Origin: Lepidostoma basale
Taxonomy: Eukaryota > Arthropoda > Insecta > Trichoptera > Lepidostomatidae
DNA length: 64,000 bases
Reading direction: 5' to 3'
Assembly (NCBI GenBank): GCA_022606425.2
Contig: JAHDVF020001469.1
Coordinates: forward strand, 868,001 to 932,000
Shown here: positions 55,476 through 64,000 of the stretch, piece by piece
Numbering within the stretch: the first letter of the stretch is position 1
Layout of the letters: each line of letters begins with the position of its first letter
Position numbers and translations under genes: made by a program
Notes under the pieces: generated by a model
The model's input: only the letters and a program-made list of their open reading frames with translations
What the model was told of the DNA's origin: nothing
Databases searched by the model: none

Positions 55476-58400
55476 ATGAAGTTTCTAGTAATTCTGTGTC
55501 TTTTTGCTACGGCCTTGGCTCTTCCAAAGGTAAATACAATAAATTATTTACACTTCATTCTTACATCAGATACTTCTTCTTATTATAATTCCTCTTAGTT
55601 TAGGTCTAGTGACCTGTTTGTGATGGTGGGCTATCCTGGGATAATGATTTCCAGCCAACCCTCCATCTCTTTGGCGGCCTTCCTGATAATCTCTTTCTGC
55701 TTGGGTTTTCATCTTTAACATTTTTTGCAATTCTTATATTCTCAATGCGGTCCACGTGGTCTCTTCAAAAACGCCTTCTGCTTCTTCCCCATCTTACTAT
55801 GTCCTCAACACCACAGACAGACCTTATCGTTTCATTTCTGATCTGGTTTTACCTGCGATGGGGCGTAGGGTTCGCATTTCTGCTACTCTAAGAAGGTTCT
55901 TAGTTCTATTGGTATCGGCTCTGACCTCTAATCCATACGTCATGATGGGGCGAACGCATGCCATGTAATATCTTGACTTTACTTTCGGTTAGCATGTGTT
56001 TGTTCCTCCATATGGTGTCGCGCAAGCAGCCAGCCACGGCTGTCGCTTTGTTGGTTTGTGCTCGCACCTCGTCATATAAGTCACTGTAGCTACCGATCTC
56101 TATGCCTAGGTAAGTGAATCGCATATGACTTGCTCAATAGGTGTGTTATCGATGATCGGTTTACATTACCACAGACCAGATACATAATAAGGAATAAATG
56201 ATTTAACTAGTACCGCGTAGCTTGTACAAATTCCTTTTACTGTAATTGTCTTCTTCTTCTTCTACTTCTTCTTCCTTATTGTAGACCTGTGTGGTATTTT
56301 CTCCAGAGTGTTGCTCCTCCTGTGAGGTAGATTCCCAGCTGTCCTTCCATCTTCTAGGAGGTCTTCCACGAGGACGAGTCCCGAGGAGTCTGGTGGTGTC
56401 CATTCTTTGAACATGACCGTACCAGTCCTTTTTTCACTGTCTGCTCTATCTTATAATATCCTCAACCTCACATATCTCTCTTATTCTGGTGTTCCTCACG
56501 CGATCTCTCAGTGTCTCGCCTGTTACTCGTATCATCCTCAGGGTCTTCATCTTGGATACACGTGATTTATAAATTCTCATCTTACTCTTAATGGCCATAT
56601 GGGACATAGCTCGTATTATCTGTAATGTTTATTTCTTTCATTTCAGAGCCTACGCAAGCCAGGGAAAGCATTCCTTGAAGATCTGAGGTCCAATTCAGGT
56701 ATTAAAGTCATCAATAAAAACTTGAATTTACAAAACAGAATTATTTTTATATAATTTATTTTATTTTATTCATGGAAGCGAAGCATGGAACTTACAAAAG
56801 AAGGATGAAAGTAGAATAAATGCAGTAGAAATGAGATCTCTTAGACGAATGTGTCGATACTCTGTGTATGATAGAGTGTGTATGAGAGAATGGAAGGATC
56901 ATTAAGATGGTTTGGACGTATGGAAAGAATGAATGAAAAAATAATGGTAAAAAAGAATAATCAGAAATAGAGGAAGACCAAGGAAAACGTGGCACGATCA
57001 AATAAATCAAATATTGAACGTCGGCCATGTGAGGACGTCGATTGAATGAATGTTGAAGAAGCGAGAGAAATATGTCCGGAAAGAAAAGTGTTGCAGTCCA
57101 TACTTTCTGCCTACCCCTTCGGGGAGACGGCGTGATGGTTAGTTAGTTAGTTAGTTATAAAAACTTAAATGAGCTGGACATGGATGGATGGGTGCAGCAA
57201 TGGATAGGGGGCGGTGGCGGGCTTTGGGAGAGGCCTACATTCAGCAGTGGATGACAGACGGCTGATGATGGAAAACTTGACTCAAATTATTTCGTCATAA
57301 TTCACGTGGCAGTTATTTTTCTCTTGCAGAATCACGTATCATCCAAGGGCAGCCCGCTTCTCCTGGTCAATTTCCTCACCAGGCCTTCCTCTATACTTCC
57401 GGTAGTTCTGGTCAAAGATACGTCTGCGGAGGCTCCCTCATCAGCCCCAGCTGGGTGGTCACCGCCGGGCACTGTCTCGATGGGTAAAATACATTTAAAT
57501 TCATTTCATTGCTATTCTCTAACTAACTAACTAACTAACTAACCATCACGCCGTCTCCCCGAAAGGGTTGGCAGAAAGAATGGACTGTCACATTTCAACC
57601 GATGCGGCATTCCATCCTTCTCTTTTCGCCCCACGGGAGACGCGGTGTGATGGGTTGCGAACCTCATCGCCACCAATTGGCATCTCCCACGCACATCGAT
57701 CGTCCAACATCCACAAAATAAATCTAAAACAAATCATACAATGTTCATTTTAGATGGTGCACTTGTTGACATGGACGATCCGGACTTTTGTGATTATTAG
57801 ATTTATGTTACTCGCATCCACTGTTTTTTTTTAAATTAGCTGCAATTAGGTACTTAAAGCAATCAAACACCAGAAAGAACTTTAATATAATATAGAAGAA
57901 ATGATTCAAATTGTCATTGGAAAAAATGAAAATTTTATTTTTACACCTGTCAAAATTCTTTATATAAACGAAAAAACTCGTATAATATTAACTTCAAAAC
58001 CGCACAAAGTATTACGTGTCACAATTAACTATTATAGAGTCGGTAACAATCAAATTAGTCAAAACAATTCACTTTTACACGAAATATCTCCAAATTTACG
58101 GGAGCACCACATGAACTAAACCATAGACTGTCGAACCATATTGTTATTCTCTTTTCTATAATACAATATGGTTCGACAGTCTGATACGTCATTCGAAATT
58201 AACGTGAATAATGAAATTAACCAAATTTTAAAGGTTGGTCATGTTAGAAGCCGGAAGAATCGACGTGCGTGTATGACAGTACAGATTGTCAAAGTCAGCA
58301 CAGATTGTTTTATTTGCCACCCTGCAGAACCAACCTGCCAATGGTTATGCCTGTGGGTAGGGCAATCTTATTGCTTAATCGGGTCGCCTCGGAGGTGGAC

Positions 58401-61400
58401 ATATTTCGTGATAGTGTGAATTGCCGCAGAACCAACCTGCCTGCCTGCAGAACCAACCTGCCAATGGTTGTGCCTGTGGGTAGGGCAATCTTAATCGGCA
58501 AGCAATAGCTTAATCGGGTCGCCTCGGAGGTCGACATATTTGTTGATAGTGTGAGTTGCCTCAGGGATGCAGTATCAATGTTGTGATTGTTATCTCTGAT
58601 GCCGTAGTATTTATGTATTTTGTTATTTTTTTAAATGTTATTTTGAAAATACGAGTATGTATATCTAATTATGTAATTTTGAGGTTGCAGACGATTTAGA
58701 TGCATGTGTAATTTTTGTAATCTTTATATATACCTAAATAAATGAATTAAAAATGAAATGACTCGCTTTATGAATGTGGAGGAAGCTAGAGAGATATGTC
58801 AGGATAGAGTAGTGTGGCGGTCCATTCCGGGAAACGCCGTGATGGTTTGTTGTTGTATGAAATTCTGGAAAAAAAAAATTCGTTCATTTAGAAAGTACGT
58901 TTAAAAAGGATGGTGGAGTTGAGGGGAGATATTGGAAAAAGCGTTATGACAGGCCATAAAGTGAATGGTGCGCTTAAAGTTGTCATCGCAAACAATGGTC
59001 TATCCAAAAAAATCTAAGATGATTGCTATACCTTAAAAGCTCTTCTTTTCAAAAAGATAAGCTTACATATATTACAATATATAATATAATACTTTCTTAA
59101 CTATTCTTTCTACGTTCATTCTTTCCATGTGTCTAAGTTATCTTAATGATCATTTCTTGAAATCTTCTGTTTTAAATAACGAAAATATTTTTTAATTGTA
59201 AAAAATCTTATTAAAATGAATATTTAGTTTAACTAACTAACCAACGCGCCGTCTCCCCGAAAGGGAAGGCAGAAAGAATGGACTGCCACACTTTAACCGA
59301 TGCGGCACTCCATCCTTCTCTTTTCGCCCCGCGAGAGATGCGGTGTGATGGGTTGCGAACCTCATCGCCACCAATAGGCATCTCCCGCGCACACTTCGAT
59401 CTCCAATATCCACAAAATAAATCTAAAACAAATTATATAAAATACAATGATATAAAATACAATAACAAAATAAAAATAATTTCACACATATTCTTTAAAA
59501 ATAGATGGTGCACTTGTCGTGGGCTGGACGATCCGGACATTTGTGTTTATTTAATTTATAATCCACGTATCCACCGTTTTCTTAATTAACTGTAATTAGA
59601 CAATTAAACCAATCCAACACCAGCAAAAACTTTAAAATAAGTTTACATATTTAGTTTAAATTCATTTATGTCTATGTCCTCGAGGACATAGACATAAATG
59701 GATTTATGTCTATGTCTTCGACCGGTTTCAGTAGCTTTGCCAGAAGATAAATGGATTTATGTGTATATCTTCGATAAATAAATTTATGTCTATATCTTCG
59801 ATAAATATATTCGATAAATAAATGGATTTATGTCTATATCTTCGACCGGTTTCAGTAGCTTTGCCAGAAGATGGCAGCTCGCTGCCATCTTCTGGCAAAG
59901 CTACTGAAACCGGTCGAAGACATAACCATAACTTAATTTCAATTTTTTTTTTAATTATTTACATTGAACTTCTACCGTGAAATTTCAAATAACAACATTA
60001 ATTCTTCTTCTTCTTCTTTGCTAGCCTTCTTCCCTCCACTGCTGGATATAGGCCTGTTCTAATTTCTTCCACTCGTCTCTATCCTACCCCCTTTGTATCC
60101 AAGATTTTCCAACCCTTTTGATAATATCATCGGTCCATCTCAACAGTGGCCTTCCGGCACTTTGCTAATTTTACCATGGTCTTCAACTGAGTATCCTGGG
60201 TGCTCATCTGTTGCCACCCTGTCTAGCCAAGTGTCCAGCCCATTGCCATTTCAATTTTGCCACTCGGTCCATGACGTCAGCAACCCTGGTGCGGCGTCTG
60301 ATTTCTTATTTTCTTATGCGGTCACGCAAGCTCACACCAAGTATCTGTCTTTCCATGGACCTCTGTGTACACTTGAGCCTGTTGCTCCTTTTGTATTAAA
60401 TGCCAAAACCCTCAAGTGATCAATAATCAATGATAATATTGCTTTTTTTAGCCTGACACAAGCTGAAGTCCGTTTGGGAAGTGTCAGATATGCGGACTCT
60501 CCCGTGGTCATCACAAGCCGCAATGTATTTGTCCACCCACAGTACGATAGGAACGAACTCTTCAACGATATCGCGCTCATCGGTCTTGGTCAAGATGTTC
60601 CAGTCTCAGGTAAATATAATACTTCAAAACAAACTAATTATGGAGTCCATACGAGGCGAGATATTCCATTGTGAAGAGCAATTCAATTTTTGAATTATAC
60701 TACCTCATTATATTTGGAAGCGAAGCATGGAACTAGCAGAAGAAAGATGAGAGCAGAATAAGTGCGGTAGAGATGAGGTCCCTAAGACGTATGTGTGTTA
60801 GAACGATGTACGACAGAATCTCAAATGCTGATATTAGAAAGGAATGTAGAACGAAAGAAGGTATTATGAACAAAATTATGAAAGGATCGCTGCGTTGGTT
60901 CGGACATATGCAGCGCATGGGTGAAGAAAGAATGGTTAAAAAGTATACGTTTACGATGTAAAGTACGGAAACGAGGTAGACCGAGGAAAACATGGCATGA
61001 CCAAATTAATAAAATTTTAAAGGTTGGTCATGTCAGAAGCCGGAAGAATCGATGTGCGTGTATGACTCGCTGTATGAATGTGGAAGAAGCTAGAGAGGTA
61101 TGTCATAATAGAGTAGTGTGGCGATCCATTCTCTCTGCCTAACCCTGCGGGGAAACGGCGTGATAGTTTGTTGTTGTTGTTCTTGGTTATGGACATTTTA
61201 TGTGTCAGTGGAGTGGTGGAATCAATAATGTAACCATACTATGTAAATCGAGTGATGATACTGATTGATGGTACTGGTGATGATACTGGTGATACTATAT
61301 TGTTTACTTCAGTAAGTTACAAGGGCCAAAACCGTTTTTATTATCTATAATTTCTAAAAATAAGCTATTAGCTATCACGGGCCTGACACTGGTTATTAGC

Positions 61401-62648
61401 TGCCCGGCAGCTAATACTGGTTATTAGCTGCCGGGGTCCGGATTAATGACACTGGCGGGCCGGATTTGGCCCGCGGGCCGTAGTTTGGAGACCCCTGGTC
61501 TAGGGGAAAGAACGCTTGGCTCCTGATCCAGGGACTTCATCCAGATTCTTTCTTCATAATAATGAGCTATTTTCTGTTCATATTTGGAGATATTAATTTA
61601 AATCCTTGGTGTTAGTCTTTTTTGTGTTTTTGGGCTCATTTATTCAAAAAGTGATTCAACAGCATCCCTTTAAGTATTAATCAAACCATGTGCGTTTTTG
61701 CGAGTATTCCACAGAGAGAGAAAAAAACAACCCCTCAATTTTATTCAACGCCCACCGATGAGCGAAACCGACCCCGTTGGGACCCACTGCAACCATAGCC
61801 AATGTATTTGTATTTTAGAATTCATCGATTCTTTTCTCTTTTTTAGATCTCATTCGCCCGATTCGTATCCTGGCTAATCTGGACACTTATTTAGATAAGG
61901 TTGCTACAGTTTCTGGCTTCGGTTTAACTGTCGATGGTAAGTTATTATAAAACTATAAGTCGTGTATTGAATTTTTTTATGTTCAGCATTGATATCTACC
62001 GTAGCATCAGCACATGTCATTCCATTTTAATGCAGGATCAAATGACTTATAGCCATGACTGGAGCAAATATGATCATTTTTGCTACCTACATTGCGACAA
62101 CACCAAAATCGTGATCAGAGATGGGAGATAGGATATCGCTGATATGCACAGAAGGGTAGAAGAAACGCGAAAAAGTAACGAAGTCCCCAAATAGCGACAA
62201 AAGCCTCAAAAAGCATCAAAAACAATAAATGCGACAAAAGCGATAAAATGATAGAAAAGCGATAAAAAGTGACTAAATCAAAACTTGACTGCTTATTGGG
62301 ACAAAGGCGTCAAAAATCATCAAAAGCAATAAATGCGACAAAAGCGATAAAGATATAAGAAAAGCGATAAAAAGCGACAAAATCAAAACAAACCTGCTTA
62401 TTGAGACCAAAAGCACTTCCTTCTTAAATAATATCATAATTTATTTATATGGAGTTTATCTTCATTATTCAGGTTTTTGTATATTAACTGTATTTTTTTT
62501 AGGGGGTTCTGTCTCTTCGACTTTGAACTGGGTCGATTTAAGGATCATCAGTAATGCTCAGTGTGAGGCCTACTATGGATTGAACACCATTCTCAACTCG
62601 ACCGTCTGTGGAGTAGGCATCCAAAACCCAGCCGAAGGCTCTTGCAAC
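55476..62648 (+). CDS. SP4: brachyurin-like S1A serine protease, 3' end outside the window
   Basis: Exons 1-6: 55476-55529, 56647-56698, 57330-57483, 60452-60609, 61847-61936, 62503-62648. Exon 6 ends at a GTAAGT donor in phase 0. The GDSGGP exon is not found in the remaining 1.35 kb, which holds LINE sequence, so it should lie to the right. Signal peptide MKFLVILCLFATALA; propeptide ends ESR before IIQGQPA. His57 is in TAGHC and Asp102 in FNDIAL. Residues before the missing exon read EGSCN, giving Gly189-Ser190-C191-N192, again not trypsin. No frameshift or premature stop appears in the six exons, so the gene looks intact. Introns 3 and 4 are expanded by retrotransposon remnants. Confidence 0.9.
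55570..56640 (-). mobile_element. Two LINE fragments in SP4 intron 1
   Basis: 55570-56160 carries FTYLGIEIGSYSDLYDEVRA and 56205-56640 carries MDTTRLLGTRPRGRPPRRWK. Both are of GRPPKRWKDSW type. Confidence 0.65.
56768..57158 (+). mobile_element. (TTAG)n-tailed LINE, rearranged, SP4 intron 2
   Basis: EAWNLQKKDESRINAVEMRS, deletion, RNRGRPRKTWHDQ-like region, then GGCGTGATGGTTAGTTAGTT. Confidence 0.75.
57170..57270 (+). mobile_element. LINE 3' end piece (GWVQQWIGGGGG), SP4 intron 2
   Basis: Ends GCAGTGGATGACAGACGG then CTGATGATGG, as in 45775-45790 inverted. Confidence 0.6.
57519..57945 (-). mobile_element. SINE-like element, copy B, SP4 intron 3
   Basis: Begins with the inverted tail CTAACTAACTAACTAACCATC and runs to ATTCAAATTGTCATTGGAAA. 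Same order as copy A. Confidence 0.65.
58195..58860 (+). mobile_element. LINE mosaic with internal duplication, SP4 intron 3
   Basis: A (GTT)-subfamily piece (58195-58275) is followed by RT C-terminus 58280-58755, with CAGAACCAACCTGCCAATGG duplicated at about 58325 and 58450, then another (GTT)-tailed end at 58760-58855. Confidence 0.65.
59229..59640 (-). mobile_element. SINE-like element, copy C, SP4 intron 3
   Basis: Begins AACTAACTAACCAACGCGCC and ends near CCAACACCAGCAAAAACTTT. Confidence 0.65.
59670..59935. repeat. Scrambled array of CCGGTC hairpin units, SP4 intron 3
   Basis: At least two minus and one plus copies of CTTCGACCGGTTTCAGTAGC are interleaved with TAAATGGATTTATGTCTAT. The last two (59838-59872 and 59886-59921) form a tight inverted pair. 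UCUUC and GAAGA still pair as stem I, but the core is lost. Confidence 0.6.
60005..60410 (-). mobile_element. LINE 3' fragment, SP4 intron 3
   Basis: TTCTTCTTCTTCTTTGCTAG marks the inverted GAAGAAG tail. It ends 40 bp before SP4 exon 4. Confidence 0.6.
60715..61175 (+). mobile_element. (GTT)n-tailed LINE, SP4 intron 4
   Basis: MRSLRRMCVRTMYDRISNAD, KIMKGSLRWFGHMQRMGEER, then TRCMNVEEAREVCHN; ends TTTGTTGTTGTTG. Confidence 0.8.
61395..61497 (+). mobile_element. hAT-like 3' terminus in SP4 intron 4
   Basis: GGCCCGCGGGCCGTAG followed by TTTGGAGACCCCTG is the classic hAT-type end. The 5' end was not found. A 15-bp sequence (GGTTATTAGCTGCC) is duplicated just before it. Confidence 0.5.
62190..62405 (+). 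repeat. 104-bp tandem duplication rich in GATAAA, SP4 intron 5
   Basis: AATAAATGCGACAAAAGCGA recurs at 62224 and 62328; the purine-rich array has six GCGATAAA or similar words. Confidence 0.75.
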
Positions 62649-62879
62649 GTAAGTAACAACGTAAACACATGTTAAACCAATTATTTCATAGCTTTTTATA
62701 GATTCATTAAGTTCTGTTTACACTTATTATTCCGTGCAAAACTTGATAAAATTATAGCAGTATAAAAGTGATTCCCATATAATATTGATACGTGGTGGCC
62801 AAAGACGCCCCAGGATGCAGACGATTCTTGGAGGAAGCTAAGACCCACAAAGGGTTATAATGAGAAAAAAGAAGGAAGC

Positions 62880-63592
62880 ATGACAGTCTGCAACATTAGT
62901 GTAAACGGTGAAAATCTGGAACAAGTGGATGAATTTGTTTATTTAGGAAGTATGTTTACAAAGGATGGGAGGGTGGAGAAGGATATTGAAAGAAGGGTTG
63001 GGGCAGGCAACAGAATAAATGGTGCACTTAAAGTTGTCATCGCAAACAAAAGCCTATCCAAAAAAGCTAAGATGGCGGTGCACAATGGTGTTCTTGTGCC
63101 GACCCTTATGTATGGAAGTGAAGCATGGAACTGGCAAAAGAAGGATGAAAGTAGAATAAATGCATTAGAAATGAGATCTCTAAGACGAATGTGTGACAAA
63201 TCTGTGTATGATAGAGTGACAAATGCAATTATAAGTAGTGAATGTGGTGCGAATGAAAGTGTTATGAACAAAATAAGGAAAGGGTCATTAAGATGGTTTG
63301 GACACATGGAAAGAATGAGTGAAGACAGAATGGTAAAGAAGGTATATGTAAACGGCGTGAACGGAGCTAGAAATAGAGGAAGACCGAGGAAAACGTGGCA
63401 CGATCAAATCAATCAAATATTGAATGTCGGTCACGTGAGGAGTCGGAAAAAATCGACGTGCGTGCATGACAAGATGTATGAATGTAGAGGAAGCGAGAGA
63501 CGTATGTCAGGACAGAACAGTGTGGCGTTCCATTCTTTCTGCCTACCCCTCCGGGGAGACGGCGTGATGGTAAGTTAGTTAGTTAGTTAGTT
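62880..63592 (+). mobile_element. (TTAG)n-tailed LINE, 232-codon RT C-terminus, SP4 intron 6
   Basis: An open frame from MTVCNISVNGENLEQVDEFV through SEAWNWQKKDESRINALEMR to RGRPRKTWHDQINQI, frameshifted near 63448. The tail TTAGTTAGTTAGTTAG ends at 63592. Least-decayed copy in the window, so a recent insertion. Confidence 0.85.
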
Positions 63593-63664
63593 TTTAGATA
63601 ATGAAAATGTCTTTATACATCCAGTCTGAAGATATAGATTTAATTTAAAAGCAAGTGTTTTATC

Positions 63665-63890
63665 TATAGTTAAAATTCTGGGTCGGTCATGTTCAAAGAA
63701 TGGACACCACCAGACTCCCCTATATTGCATTGCATAATCAGCCTTATGCCACTCGTCCTCGTGGAAAACCCCCTAAATGATAGAAGGACAGCTGGGAATC
63801 TACCTTACAGGAGGAGCAACACTCTGGAGAACAGACCACGTAGGTCTACAACAAGGAAGAAGAAGAATAAGAGGAAGAGTTAAAATTGTG
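63665..63890 (+). mobile_element. LINE 3' fragment (GRPPKRWKDSW family), SP4 intron 6
   Basis: RMDTTRLPYIALHNQP, then frame breaks and a GAAGAAGAAG tail. Confidence 0.7.
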
Positions 63891-64000
63891 TTAATAATAA
63901 TGGGATAGGTAGCTAATCTTTCGCCATTTTATTGTCACATGAATTCTGCCCCAGACCAATGACAGTATAAAAAATCACCTGAACCCGGGACCTCTGATGT

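Noticed and set aside
57519..57545. (TTAG)n as telomeric DNA
   Set aside because: The unit is 4 bp, not the insect TTAGG, and always ends a LINE or its SINE-like partner.
62880..63578. 232-codon gene
   Set aside because: RT C-terminus of the TTAG-tailed LINE, inside SP4 intron 6.

Overview
The window is AT-rich insect nuclear DNA: introns with GT/AG borders, TATA promoters, AATAAA signals, and dense non-LTR retrotransposon debris. It carries a tandem, same-strand cluster of four secreted S1A serine proteases of the brachyurin (collagenase/chymotrypsin-like) type. Nothing in the sequence fixes the order of insect; Coleoptera or Lepidoptera are both possible.

Layout. 1-19,079 holds no confident gene. 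It is a patchwork of 3' ends of at least ten LINE families, an internally deleted Tc1-like element, a hAT-like element, an LTR-like segment and hairpin repeats, plus three doubtful exon candidates. SP1 lies at 19,138-27,659, SP2 at 33,451-41,645, SP3 at 47,212-52,394 and SP4 from 55,476 to beyond the right edge (its Ser195 exon is outside). The three complete genes have seven exons each, and SP4 shows the first six. Intron phases are identical (0,1,2,1,1,0), and exons 3, 4 and 6 are always 154, 158 and 146 nt. The genes therefore arose by tandem duplication, and most of the size of each locus is transposon debris in introns. Each protein has a signal peptide, a propeptide ending in D/E-S-R before IIxG, His57 in exon 3, Asp102 in exon 4 and, in the complete genes, Ser195 in exon 7. 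The S1 pocket has Gly189 in all four, so none is a trypsin. Residue 226 differs: Ser in SP1, Asn in SP2, Asp in SP3.

Regulation. All four promoters carry a (A/T)GATAA motif starting exactly 14 bp before the TATA box, which fits shared GATA-factor (midgut-type) control. SP2 and SP3 also share the proximal promoter and a block 1-2 kb upstream.

Repeats. Two signals stand out. First, many short conserved units on both strands, often as inverted pairs, read as minimal type-I hammerhead ribozyme folds (CUGANGA, a stem-loop, GAAAC, then GUC/GUU, with complementary flanks). This is the signature known from Penelope-like elements, yet I see no Penelope reverse transcriptase. Second, a LINE family with a (TTAG)n tail has apparently mobilised a separate SINE-like family that shares its 3' end.
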